This document shows positions 16,298-27,025 of a stretch of DNA of 64,000 bases, piece by piece. The first letter of the stretch is position 1, and each line of letters starts with the position of its first letter. The stretch covers positions 62,001-126,000 of the forward strand of contig CAURZK010000003.1 in the NCBI GenBank assembly GCA_963529855.1. Reading direction: 5' to 3'. This stretch comes from 34-65-8 sp963529855 (lineage in GTDB: Bacteria > Pseudomonadota > Alphaproteobacteria > Sphingomonadales > Sphingomonadaceae). Under the pieces are notes generated by a model. It ran no database searches. It was not told the DNA's origin and saw nothing but the letters and a program-made list of their open reading frames with translations. The position numbers and the translations under genes are program-made.

Positions 16298-17989
16298 TTA
16301 CCCCGCCTTTGGTCGTGTCCCTTTCTTCTGGCCTTCGACGAGCGCCTCCGCGCTGCGCGGTCCCTCCGCTTCGGCCGGGCCTTTGACAAGGCCGGTCAGG
16401 GTCGATCCGTCGAGGCCGAGTTCCTTCATCAGCCCGTCCAGCACCGGCGCCTGCGCCCGGTATGCAAGCGCCGCGCTGACGGCATCCTGCGCAAGATTGC
16501 CGGTCCCGCCACCGCTGGTGGACCCCGCCCCGGACGTCCCGCCATTGGTGAGGCCATCGACCTGGACGATCTTGATCGAATCGATCGCTTCCATCGGTTT
16601 GGCACTTTCGCGGATCACCTCGGGCAAGACCTTGAGCAGCGCCAGCTTGGTCTGGAGCGAGATCTGGTCGTTCGACAGGAGGTTCGCCGCCTCGTTGATC
16701 GCGCGCTGGCCGGCCGCCTCGACTTCGAAGCGCACGCGGGCTGCCTCGGCCCGCAGCTTCTCCGCCTCGGCCGCACCCTCGGCCTCGCGGCGCACGGCTT
16801 CGGCGCGGTTCTGGGCTGCGTCGCGCTCCGCCTCGGCATCGACCCGGACCTTGATCGCCTCGCGTTCCGCCTGCTTGGCGGCCTCGATCAATTCGATCTT
16901 CTTCTGGCGTTCGGCGACCTCGCTTTCCCGCGCAGTCGCGACCTGCTCCTCAGCCGCGACCGCCATGGCCCTGGCAGCGTCGGCTTCCGCCTTGGCCTGG
17001 CTTTCCTCGCGGCTTTTGTTCTGGACTGCGATCTGCTGTTCCTGCCGGGCGATCTCGAGCGCGCGTTGCTGATCGATGCGGGCTTCCTCGACCAGGCGAT
17101 CTGCTTCGATCTGCTGCGCATCGACCTGCTTCTTGGCCTCGATCCGCGCCGCGTCGGCTTCGCGGTTGCGCTCGGCCTGCTCGCGCGCGATTTCCGCGGC
17201 CTGCGCGGCACGCCGCACCTCGACCTCGCGCTCCTGCTCCAATCGCGCATATTCCTGATCGCGGCTGATTTCGAAGCTGCGCTTGCTCGCTTCCAGGTTC
17301 TTGCTTTCGATCTGGACCCGGGTTTCCTGCTCGATATCGTTGCGCAGCTTCTTGCGGGCCTCGATCTGCTCCGTCAGCTTGGTCAGGCCCTCGGCATCAA
17401 AGGCATTGTTGGCATTGAAGTGCTCGATGCTGGTCTGATCCAGCCCGGTGAGCGACACGGATTCAAGCTCCAGCCCGTTCATCGCCAGATCGTTGGAACT
17501 GGCCTGCTGCACCTTCTGCACGAATTCCGAACGCTGCTCGTGCAGTTCGTTCATGGTCATGCCCGCTGCGACCGAGCGCAGCGCATCGACGAATTTGCCC
17601 TCGACCAGATCCTTGAGCATTTCGGGCTGCATGGTACGCTGTCCCAGCGTTTGCGCCGCCATTGCGATCGCGCCCGCATCGGGCCGCACGCGAACATAGA
17701 ATTCCGCCTTCACGTCGATCCGCAACCGGTCGAGCGTGATCAGTGCCTCCGCATCGCGCCGCACCACTGCCAGCACGACGGTGTTCATGTTGACCGGCAT
17801 CGTCTCGTGAAACACCGGCAGCACCAGTGCGCCGCCGTTCATCACGACCCGTTCGCCGCCCACGCCAGTGCGCACGAACGCCACTTCCTTGGATGCGCGG
17901 CGATAGAGTTTGGTCAGCGTGAAACCGATCAACAGCAGAAAGACGACGACCGCGCCGACCATGATCCCCAGATTCGTCAGATTTTCCAT
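16298..17989 (-). CDS. Flotillin-family SPFH protein (YqiK-like)
   Basis: A 563-residue membrane-domain scaffold. One N-terminal membrane segment (about residues 8-26) leads into an SPFH/band-7 domain (about 30-200). A long charged coiled coil rich in Ala, Glu, Lys and Arg follows (about 220-450), then a C-terminal region with Gly/Ser repeats. It would oligomerise into flotillin-like lipid assemblies. It follows the YqiJ-like gene by 36 bases, matching the yqiJ-yqiK pair of E. coli. Confidence 0.9.
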   Translation of the reverse strand: MENLTNLGIMVGAVVVFLLLIGFTLTKLYRRASKEVAFVRTGVGGERVVMNGGALVLPVFHETMPVNMNTVVLAVVRRDAEALITLDRLRIDVKAEFYVRVRPDAGAIAMAAQTLGQRTMQPEMLKDLVEGKFVDALRSVAAGMTMNELHEQRSEFVQKVQQASSNDLAMNGLELESVSLTGLDQTSIEHFNANNAFDAEGLTKLTEQIEARKKLRNDIEQETRVQIESKNLEASKRSFEISRDQEYARLEQEREVEVRRAAQAAEIAREQAERNREADAARIEAKKQVDAQQIEADRLVEEARIDQQRALEIARQEQQIAVQNKSREESQAKAEADAARAMAVAAEEQVATARESEVAERQKKIELIEAAKQAEREAIKVRVDAEAERDAAQNRAEAVRREAEGAAEAEKLRAEAARVRFEVEAAGQRAINEAANLLSNDQISLQTKLALLKVLPEVIRESAKPMEAIDSIKIVQVDGLTNGGTSGAGSTSGGGTGNLAQDAVSAALAYRAQAPVLDGLMKELGLDGSTLTGLVKGPAEAEGPRSAEALVEGQKKGTRPKAG

Positions 17990-18025
17990 GTCTCTCCCTT
18001 TTCGATCCCTGCTGTCGCGACGAAG

Positions 18026-18637
18026 CTAGCCTGGCGAAAGACGTCGTTCGGCAAGCGCGGCCGCGTAGAATTTCCCGCTCTCGCGGCGCACGATCAGCAC
18101 CTCGTCGCCCGCGTGGATCACGCTATCGGCTTCGTGCGGCTCAATCATGACGTAATGCGGATGGCCATGCACATCGGTGACCCGCGCCCGCGCTGGCGAG
18201 CCGTGCCGGGCAACCCCCTCGGTCACATGGCCGCGGCGACCCACGAGATGATCGAGCGTCACCGCCGTGCTCTCGTCCTGCGGCAAGACGGCGCCAAGCG
18301 GGCGGACCAGCACTGCGGTGGCAGGCAGCGCTGCGCCACCTGCGAAGACTGCGGCCAGCAATGCATCGAGCGGTCCGCCAGTCAGGCTCGCCGCCAGCGC
18401 CTGGATGCCCAAACCCAGACCCGCGAACAGCAGCAGGAACAGCGCCAGCCAGATCGTGAACGGCACGCGTCCGATCCCGAGCAAGGTCGTCAGCCCGTTG
18501 AGCGCCCCCGCTTCCGCCCCCGGTTCGGCATCGGCATCGCCGAAATCGCCGATGCCGATCATTTGCAGCAAGGCGAGCACCAGCGTGATGCCGAGCGCGA
18601 CCGCGAAGGGCAGGTTGTGCGGTTCGAACAGGTCCAA
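18026..18637 (-). CDS. YqiJ-like membrane protein with OB-fold (NfeD-type) domain
   Basis: A 203-residue protein with three or four hydrophobic segments in residues 10-115 and a soluble C-terminal OB-like domain (about 130-203) that includes LVGRRGHVTEGVARHG and DEVLIVRRESGKFYAA. NfeD-type OB proteins accompany flotillins and are thought to help assemble or position them. First gene of the pair with the flotillin. The start MDLFEPHNLPFA matches the YqiJ pattern. Confidence 0.85.
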   Translation of the reverse strand: MDLFEPHNLPFAVALGITLVLALLQMIGIGDFGDADAEPGAEAGALNGLTTLLGIGRVPFTIWLALFLLLFAGLGLGIQALAASLTGGPLDALLAAVFAGGAALPATAVLVRPLGAVLPQDESTAVTLDHLVGRRGHVTEGVARHGSPARARVTDVHGHPHYVMIEPHEADSVIHAGDEVLIVRRESGKFYAAALAERRLSPG

Positions 18638-18749
18638 GGATGCGCCCCCTTTATCCCGCGCGCGATGATGGCGGGCACCAAAGGCAGGCTAGCGGCAGGC
18701 GGCCCGGCGGCAAGGAAAATCGGTGCCGCGCAGCGGCATGGGGCCCGCG

Positions 18750-20267
18750 TCAGGCGCGAGCCGCGAATTCGTCGCGCAACTCGCGCTTGTAGAGCTTGCC
18801 ATTGGCCTCGCGCGGCAGTGCCGGGCGGAAGTCGAACAGGCGTGGCATCTTGTTTCGGGCCAGCTGCGGGGCGAGGAAATCGCGCAGTTCCTGTTCCAGC
18901 GCTTCGCCAGAGTCCGCCATGTCGACGGGCTGGACTACGGCCACAACTTTCTCGCCCAGGTCTGCATCGGGTGCGCCGATCACAGCCGCGTCCATCACCT
19001 TTTCATGGGTCACGAGCAGGTTCTCGATTTCCTGCGGGTAGATGTTGACCCCGCCCGAAATGATCATGTGGCTCTGGCGGTCGGTCAGATAGAGGAAGCC
19101 GTCGCCGTCGAGGTGGCCGATATCGCCCAGTGTCATCCAGCCCCGCGGGTGCATCGCCGCCGCGGTCTTGTCGGGATCGTTGTGATAGCTGGGCAGCACG
19201 TCGTTTTCGAAATAGACGAGGCCGTCTTCGCCCGGAGGCAGCTCCTCCCCATCCGGACCGCAAATGTGCAGCTTGCCATGGATGGCGCGACCTACCGTGC
19301 CCGGGTGGGTCATCCAGTCGGGCGCGCGGACCAGGGTCATGCCGATGCTTTCGGAACCAGCATAGTATTCGTTTACGATCGGGCCCCACCATTCGATCAT
19401 CGCTTGTTTAACGGGCACAGGGCAGGGCGCGGCGGCATGGAGGGCGCGGGCGTGGCTGGACAGGTCGTAACGATTCCGTTCCGCTTCCTCGAGCTTGAGC
19501 ATCCGCACGAAATGGGTGGGCACCCACTGGCTGTCGGTCACGCGGTAGCGTTCGATCGCGGCGAGGGCGGCAGCCGGTTCGAACTTTTCCATCACCACGA
19601 CAGTCCCGCCAAGACGATGCACAGTGCTGCACCAGCCGAGCGGCGCGGCATGATAGAGCGGCGCTGGCGAGAGGTAGACCATGCTGCCATCGGCAGGCAT
19701 GCCCGCACCCATCGTGGCCAGCATGACCAGCGGAACGACGGCCTGAACGTCAGGATCGGCAGGTGGGGGAGGGCGAATCCCCTTCGGCCGCCCGGTCGTG
19801 CCTGAACTGTAGAGCATGACCGTGCCGGGCGCCTGATCGGCAATCGGCGTCTCGGGCTGCGCAGCGAGTGCATCCTCGAGTTCGCCGGAACCCGATATCA
19901 GTGTGGGAACGGCGGTGCCGTGCTCCCCAAGACGATCCACCACTTCGGCATAAGCGGTCGAGGCGATCAGCAGCTTCGCGCCGCTGTCCTTGAGGATGTA
20001 GGCAATCTCCGGCGCCGTCAGCCGCGTGGAAATCGGCACCAGCATCGTGCCCGCCCTCTGCGATCCCCACAGGAGCTGGAGATAGAGCGCGTTGTTTTCC
20101 ATCAGCACGGCAAAGGCATCGTCGGGGCCAAGGCCGTGCGCGCGCAGCAGGTGGGCAAAGCGGTTGGCCGTCCGGTCCATCGCGCCATACGTCACCGTCT
20201 CGCCGCTGCCCGCCATCACGATTGCCGGATGATCGGGACGCGTTGCGGCATGGGTGATCGGATGCAT
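18750..20267 (-). CDS. AMP-dependent acyl-CoA synthetase/ligase
   Basis: A 505-residue adenylate-forming enzyme. The P-loop-like motif YSSGTTGRPKGI is near residue 165, the A5-type region appears as NEYYAGSES, and the C-terminal hinge and lysine motif LPREANGKLYKREL is present. It would activate a carboxylic acid to an acyl-AMP and then to the CoA ester. A proline-rich insert (RPPPPADPD) directly after the P-loop is unusual. The start is preceded by AGAGAGG. Substrate cannot be told; a fatty or aromatic acid is likely. Confidence 0.85.
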   Translation of the reverse strand: MHPITHAATRPDHPAIVMAGSGETVTYGAMDRTANRFAHLLRAHGLGPDDAFAVLMENNALYLQLLWGSQRAGTMLVPISTRLTAPEIAYILKDSGAKLLIASTAYAEVVDRLGEHGTAVPTLISGSGELEDALAAQPETPIADQAPGTVMLYSSGTTGRPKGIRPPPPADPDVQAVVPLVMLATMGAGMPADGSMVYLSPAPLYHAAPLGWCSTVHRLGGTVVVMEKFEPAAALAAIERYRVTDSQWVPTHFVRMLKLEEAERNRYDLSSHARALHAAAPCPVPVKQAMIEWWGPIVNEYYAGSESIGMTLVRAPDWMTHPGTVGRAIHGKLHICGPDGEELPPGEDGLVYFENDVLPSYHNDPDKTAAAMHPRGWMTLGDIGHLDGDGFLYLTDRQSHMIISGGVNIYPQEIENLLVTHEKVMDAAVIGAPDADLGEKVVAVVQPVDMADSGEALEQELRDFLAPQLARNKMPRLFDFRPALPREANGKLYKRELRDEFAARA

Positions 20268-20350
20268 GGTCGGCCTCTCTCCAGCGCGGCGCTTCGGAAC
20301 GCCGTCGTGTTGCAGAACGAAACCTACATTGCGAACTGCCCCCGGCAAGC

Positions 20351-20380
20351 AAAAAGGGCCGCCGGTTTGCCCGGCGACCC
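20351..20380 (-). terminator. Rho-independent terminator of the M23 peptidase gene
   Basis: In the minus-strand transcript a ten-pair stem (arms 20356-20365 and 20371-20380, one G-U pair, five-base loop) is followed at once by TTTTT (complement of 20351-20355). It lies 35 bases past the M23 stop codon and before the acyl-CoA ligase start, so the two genes are probably separate units. Confidence 0.8.
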
Positions 20381-20414
20381 CTGAAATTCTTGCCTTACGC
20401 GAAGAGCGGAAAAC

Positions 20415-21122
20415 TTACTCGCCGCCGCCCTGACCACCGCGCCCCGTGGCCATCGCGAAAGCCTGTTGAGCCTGCGATTCGACCATGTACGGGATGGGAT
20501 TGACCGGTTCGCCAGCGATGCGGACTTCGTAGTGCAGATGCGGACCGGTCGAACGACCGGTCGAACCGACGTACCCGATGATGTCGCCCTTCTTCACGCG
20601 CTGGCCCGCGGCAACTGCGATCCGCGACATGTGGGCGTAACGGGTCTGCAACTCGGCGCCATGCTCGATCGAGACGTAAAGGCCGTAGCTGCTGAAGTTT
20701 TCCGCCTTGCTGACCATCCCGTCAGCCGTGGCGTAGATGGGGGTGCCGGTGCGGGCTGCCAGATCGATCCCGGCGTGGGCGCGGCGGCCACCGAGGACCG
20801 GGTGCGTGCGCATGCCGTAACCGCTCGACATGTGAGCGCCTTCCAGCGGCATGCGCGAAGGGACCGAAACGCTGGCGATCGGGGCCGGCGCGGCTGTGGT
20901 GCCGGTGGGGTTCGACCCGTCCATCGACTGCCACTGTGCAAACAGCTGGCGGAACTGCGCATCACCGCCGCCAAGCGGGGCATTGCGGTTTTCCTGAATG
21001 GGAGCGGCAATTTCTGCCGCGGCGGCGGAAGCACTGCTGTTGGCAAGGGCCGGCGCGGTGGCCATCGCAGTCGGCGCGAGGGCAAGCAGCGCAAGAATGC
21101 GGAAAAAGCGAGTTGCGACCAA
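20415..21122 (-). CDS. M23 (LytM/NlpD-like) metallopeptidase, exported
   Basis: A 235-residue envelope protein with a signal peptide ending near ATAPALA and a C-terminal peptidase M23 domain. Zinc and catalytic motifs are seen as HPVLGGRRAHAGIDLAA and GPHLHYEVR, so the HxxxD and HxH ligand sets are intact and the enzyme is probably active on peptidoglycan cross-links. A TTG start at 21122 is chosen because AAGGA lies seven bases upstream and the signal peptide follows directly. A longer reading to 21233 also begins with TTG and lacks a good binding site. Confidence 0.88.
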   Translation of the reverse strand: MVATRFFRILALLALAPTAMATAPALANSSASAAAAEIAAPIQENRNAPLGGGDAQFRQLFAQWQSMDGSNPTGTTAAPAPIASVSVPSRMPLEGAHMSSGYGMRTHPVLGGRRAHAGIDLAARTGTPIYATADGMVSKAENFSSYGLYVSIEHGAELQTRYAHMSRIAVAAGQRVKKGDIIGYVGSTGRSTGPHLHYEVRIAGEPVNPIPYMVESQAQQAFAMATGRGGQGGGE

Positions 21123-21275
21123 GATCCCGTCCTTATTATCGAGCACCGTTTCCGGTGCCGGACCCCAATTCGACACTGCCACCGATCCCTGGGGCTGCGC
21201 CGAGCGATATTTTCCCGCAAGGCCCCGGAACAATCCGTTCGCTTGCGTGTTATGCTCCGTTGTGACGCGAGATTA

Positions 21276-22079
21276 TTATTGCGCAAGGCGCGCATAGAAG
21301 TCGCGCGATAAACCGGCTGCAAGACGCGCCGAGTCGTTGAACGGAGCCTTCAACGAGCCCCTAAAGTGCTGCGAAACGAGCTTTTGCCACTCGGTTTGTG
21401 GCGATTCTGTACGGTTCCGGCACCACGCGACGAAATGCCTTGTGCCGATCGCTACATGGCGAATTTCATCGTCAAGGATTCGTTGAAGCAGCCTCGCGCC
21501 CTGCTCGTCGCCAGTACTGCGAACCCGGTCGCGCGTGGCTGGTGTGACGTCGAGCCCCCGTGCCTCCAGCACCATCGGCACGATCGCCAACCGGGCGGCG
21601 ACGTCATGCGCAGTTGCTTCCGCTGCCTCCCACAATCCACCATGGGCAGGCATTGCCCCGTAAAAACTGCCCAGCGAGCGCAACTTGCGCTCGAGCAAGG
21701 CGAAGTGCATCGCTTCGTCCGCAGCGACGCCCAGGAAGTCATCGACGAATTCGCGGCCCAGTTCCGCCCCGAACCGCCCCGCCATATCCAGCGCAAGGTC
21801 GATGGCGACGAACTCGATGTGCGCCAGCGCGTGCCACAAGGCGATCCGGCCGCGCTCCGACCCGCCCTTGCCGCGTTTGGGCATTTGCGCCGGCGGGAGC
21901 AGGTCCGGCCGGGCAGGCCATGCAGGGCGATCGGGCATGGTGACGTCAAACCGCCACGCCAGTCGACCTTGCCGCCAGGCCCGCGCGACGTCGCGCGCGG
22001 CAAAAGTCTTCGCCTTGGGATCAGGCGTCAGCAAGGCTGCCCGTATCGCCTGCGCAACGGATCCGTCTGCTGGCCTCAC
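21276..22079 (-). CDS. DUF455 ferritin-like protein
   Basis: A 267-residue all-helical protein with metal-ligand-like glutamate and histidine motifs (HALAHIEFVAIDLALD, DEAMHFALLERKL, DEIRHVAIG) as in ferritin-like di-iron proteins of the DUF455 family. Function is unknown; relatives are next to tRNA-modifying or oxidative-stress genes. The GTG start overlaps the bcp stop (GTGA), making it the last gene of the glnE-bcp-DUF455 chain. Confidence 0.85.
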   Translation of the reverse strand: MRPADGSVAQAIRAALLTPDPKAKTFAARDVARAWRQGRLAWRFDVTMPDRPAWPARPDLLPPAQMPKRGKGGSERGRIALWHALAHIEFVAIDLALDMAGRFGAELGREFVDDFLGVAADEAMHFALLERKLRSLGSFYGAMPAHGGLWEAAEATAHDVAARLAIVPMVLEARGLDVTPATRDRVRSTGDEQGARLLQRILDDEIRHVAIGTRHFVAWCRNRTESPQTEWQKLVSQHFRGSLKAPFNDSARLAAGLSRDFYARLAQ

Positions 22080-22549
22080 AGGGCCCGGGCGGCCGCGAGG
22101 ACGTCTTCGGCGTGGCCCTTGACCTTCACCTTGTCCCACACCCGCGCGATCCTGCCGTCAACCCCGACCAGATAAGTGGTGCGGACCATGCCCATGTAGG
22201 TTTTTCCGTACATCGATTTCTCGGTCCAGACGCCTAGTGCATCCGACAGCCCGCCGTCCTGCGGATCGGTTGCAAGATCGATGGTCAGATCATGCTTGGC
22301 GATGAATTTCTGATGTTTCTTCGGCGGATCCTTGCTGATCCCCAGCAGCGAGACGCCGGCCTTGTCGAATTCTCCTTTGAGCGCCGAGAAGTCCTTCGCC
22401 TCGGTCGTGCATCCGGGCGTATCGTCTTTCGGATAGAAGAACACCACCAGCTTGCGTCCCGCGAAATCGCCTGGAGACACGCGCCCGCCATCGGGCGTTT
22501 CCAATGCGATGTCGGGCAAGGTGTCGCCAACGCCGGGCCGGTCAGTCAT
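22076..22549 (-). CDS. bcp: Thioredoxin-dependent peroxiredoxin (Bcp/PrxQ)
   Basis: A 157-residue thiol peroxidase reducing hydrogen and organic peroxides. The peroxidatic cysteine is in TPGCTTEAKDF near residue 44. The resolving cysteine five residues later in E. coli Bcp is absent (a lysine-aspartate region instead) and no other cysteine is seen, so it probably works as a one-cysteine type. It overlaps the glnE end by eight bases and the DUF455 start by four, so it is probably translationally coupled to both. Confidence 0.93.
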   Translation of the reverse strand: MTDRPGVGDTLPDIALETPDGGRVSPGDFAGRKLVVFFYPKDDTPGCTTEAKDFSALKGEFDKAGVSLLGISKDPPKKHQKFIAKHDLTIDLATDPQDGGLSDALGVWTEKSMYGKTYMGMVRTTYLVGVDGRIARVWDKVKVKGHAEDVLAAARAL

Positions 22550-25229
22550 CGTCCATCTCCAGTTCGCAGCCGAAATGCCTGTGCCATTCGCGCGCCACTC
22601 CATGACGCGCTGCAATGCACGCATGCAACAACGCATCGATCGTGTCATGTCCGCATGCGCGCGCCAGGACCCTTGCCGCAGCGGCGCTTGGCGGCTCCAG
22701 ATCGGGTGCCAGCAACCGCGTTGCCACCAGCATGCGCGTCAGCAGATCGTGCGCCCCGCGCATGGCCGGGTCGAGCTGCCCCGCCATGACCAAGACACCC
22801 ACGGCCGCGCCCAGGTCGGGATCGAATGCCGCCCTGTCACGCAGCTGCAGGTAATGGACGAGAAATTCGAGATCGACCAAACCGCCGCGCAGCAGCTTGG
22901 CATCGAGAGCTCCGCGTGGGGGCTTGTTCGCAGCCATTTCGCCGCGCATCTTGAGCACATCGGCGCGCAGTGTTTCGGGATCGCGCTGGCGCTGCAGCAC
23001 GTCACCGATCACGCCCTCGATCTCTTCGCGCGCGGCGTCGGACCCCGCCAGCACGCGGGCGCGGGTCAGGGCCATGTGCTCCCAGGTCCAGGCGTCCTCG
23101 CGCTGGTATCGCGCAAAGCTTTCGACGTTGACCGCCAGCGGCCCCTGGGCGCCTTGCGGGCGCAATCGGGTATCGACCTCATAAAGGGCGCCCTCCGCCG
23201 TCGGTACGCTCAGGGCCGCGCCGACGCGCTGGGCAAGCCGGTTGAAGTAGAGGGTTGCTCCCAGTGGCCGGCGCCCATCCGATTCGGCGTCGTGCGGCCC
23301 GGTAAACAGATAGATGATGTCGAGGTCCGAGGCATGGGTAAGCAGCCCTCCGCCAAGCCGCCCCAATCCCAGCACCACCAGCTCCGCCCCGGCGATGCGG
23401 CCATGTTCGCGCGCGAATTCTGCGCTGGCAGCATCGCGCGCCACCTGCAACGCCGCCTCGGCGCAGCGCGACAACCCGCCGGCGATGGCGAGCGGATCGT
23501 GCGCGGCCTCGATCAACTGCACGCCCAGAGCGAAGCGGGTTTCCCCGGTGATCACGCGGATGCGGTCGAGCCGCTGCTCATATCCGTCGTCGCGTTCGGT
23601 CCGCTCCATCTTTTCACGCAGGTCGGTCACGCTTCCGGGCAGGTCGAGCGCGCTGCGATCGATCAGCGTGTCGAGCAGTGCCGGGCGCCGCGCCAGCGCA
23701 TCTGCTAGCGGCGGTGCGAGGCTGAGCAGGTTGACGAGCTGGTCGAGCAATGCCGGACGCGCCTCCAGCAGACGGAACAGGTTGATCGCGCTGGAGGCGT
23801 TTTCCAGCAGTCGTTCCCACCTCAGCAGCGCCGCGTCGGGTTCGGGCGCCTCCGCAATCGCAGTAAGCAGGCGGGGCTGCAGCACCTCGAACGCTGCGCG
23901 CGCCGATTCGCTGCGCAGCGCGCGCATCTTGCCTTCGCCCCAGCTCGCGATCCGGGCAGCCAGCGCTTCGGGTTCGGCATAACCGAGCTCCGCCAGTCGG
24001 TCAGGCAGGGGTGAGGCGCCAGTGGCAGGCTTGTCGCTGACCCCGATCAAGGTATCGAAACGCGCCGCCACCGCTTCGGTTACGCCCGCAAGATCGGCGA
24101 GCAATGCATGGCCGTCGGCCAGCCCATCCAGCCGCGCCACCCGGTCCAGCGCCTGCCCGCCCGGGAGGGTATGCGTCTGCTGATCCTCGATCATCTGCAG
24201 CCGGTGCTCGACCGTGCGCAAGCGGGCATAGGCGGCTTTGAGTACCTCGCTATCCTCGCGCTCGATCAGGCCGGCGTCAGCAAGCGCATCGAGCGTTTCT
24301 GCAACACCGCGCACACGCAGCGACCTGTCGCGGCCGCCGTGAATCAGCTGATGGGTCTGGGCGAAGAACTCGATCTCGCGAATCCCGCCGCGCCCTTGCT
24401 TGAGGTTGAACCCCGGCTGCGGCGACGACGGCCCGACGTGCGTTTCGCGAATGCGGGCCGTCAGGCGTTCGATTTCGGCGATTGCTCCGAAATCCAGGCT
24501 GCGCCGCCACACGAACGGACGGATTGCGTCGAGAAAGCTCTCTCCCGCCGCGAGATCGCCGGCACAGGCGCGCGCGCGGATGAATGCCGCCCGCTCCCAC
24601 GCCAGCGCAGAGGTCTCGTAATGCGACAACGCAGCATTGATCGAGAGCGCCAGCGGGCTGACTTCAGCCGCCGGGCGCAGACGCAGGTCGATGCGAAAGA
24701 CGTAACCGTCGCTGGTATTGTCGGACAGCAGCCGCACGACTTCGCGCGCGTAACGCTGCGCTGCCTCGCCCGGCTCGTCACGGGCGCGGTGCGGCAGGGT
24801 GGCGGGGTCGTAAAGCAGGATGGGGTCGATGTCGGAGCTGTAATTGAGTTCGCCCGCGCCGTGCTTGCCCAGCGCCAGTGCGATGAAACCGTCCGCCCCG
24901 GCATCATCGACCCGGCGCGAGACCGCCTCACGCATCGCTGCATCGAGTGCCCGGTCGGCCAGCGCCGACAGTTCTCCGGTGACCCGGGCGAGCGGGAAAA
25001 CGCCCGCAAGATCGCCGATCGCCAGCGCCAGTGCGTGGCCGAGCCGTTCGCGCCGGAGGCCGCGCGCGATGTCCCCATCGTCCCGCAGCGTCGCAGCGGC
25101 GGTGAGCGCCGCCTCGCCCTCGCCCCGAGCCAGAAGGGCGGCAATGTCGGGAAGGCGGTCGAGGGCGCTGGCAAGGAACGGCGCGTTCTCCCGCGCGCGT
25201 GCGATCGCGCCTGTCCAGTCACCTTTCAT
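22542..25229 (-). CDS. glnE: Glutamine synthetase adenylyltransferase/deadenylase GlnE
   Basis: An 895-residue bifunctional enzyme that adenylylates and de-adenylylates glutamine synthetase in response to PII and glutamine. Two nucleotidyltransferase halves are visible: the removal domain with GELNYSSDIDPILLYD near residue 130 and the transferase domain with THASDLDIIYLF near residue 633. Both keep the DxD metal ligands. The start MKGDWTGA is the first plausible methionine. Divergent from the M28 peptidase. Confidence 0.95.
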   Translation of the reverse strand: MKGDWTGAIARARENAPFLASALDRLPDIAALLARGEGEAALTAAATLRDDGDIARGLRRERLGHALALAIGDLAGVFPLARVTGELSALADRALDAAMREAVSRRVDDAGADGFIALALGKHGAGELNYSSDIDPILLYDPATLPHRARDEPGEAAQRYAREVVRLLSDNTSDGYVFRIDLRLRPAAEVSPLALSINAALSHYETSALAWERAAFIRARACAGDLAAGESFLDAIRPFVWRRSLDFGAIAEIERLTARIRETHVGPSSPQPGFNLKQGRGGIREIEFFAQTHQLIHGGRDRSLRVRGVAETLDALADAGLIEREDSEVLKAAYARLRTVEHRLQMIEDQQTHTLPGGQALDRVARLDGLADGHALLADLAGVTEAVAARFDTLIGVSDKPATGASPLPDRLAELGYAEPEALAARIASWGEGKMRALRSESARAAFEVLQPRLLTAIAEAPEPDAALLRWERLLENASSAINLFRLLEARPALLDQLVNLLSLAPPLADALARRPALLDTLIDRSALDLPGSVTDLREKMERTERDDGYEQRLDRIRVITGETRFALGVQLIEAAHDPLAIAGGLSRCAEAALQVARDAASAEFAREHGRIAGAELVVLGLGRLGGGLLTHASDLDIIYLFTGPHDAESDGRRPLGATLYFNRLAQRVGAALSVPTAEGALYEVDTRLRPQGAQGPLAVNVESFARYQREDAWTWEHMALTRARVLAGSDAAREEIEGVIGDVLQRQRDPETLRADVLKMRGEMAANKPPRGALDAKLLRGGLVDLEFLVHYLQLRDRAAFDPDLGAAVGVLVMAGQLDPAMRGAHDLLTRMLVATRLLAPDLEPPSAAAARVLARACGHDTIDALLHACIAARHGVAREWHRHFGCELEMDDD

Positions 25230-25335
25230 CGCCGCACTCCTGCCGGTTGCCCGGCGTCTGCGCAACCTTGCAGGCGGCCGAATGCTCTGCGACAAGCTCA
25301 GGAATTCGCCTCCCCCAGTTGACGAGGAACCAAGC

Positions 25336-27018
<1,683 letters not shown>

Positions 27019-27025
27019 TCGCGTC

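Noticed and set aside
16097..19048. 983-codon plus-strand frame across murA and the flotillin gene
   Set aside because: Antisense to three recognised genes, with no family features; it is open because GC-rich coiled-coil codons rarely give stops in that frame.
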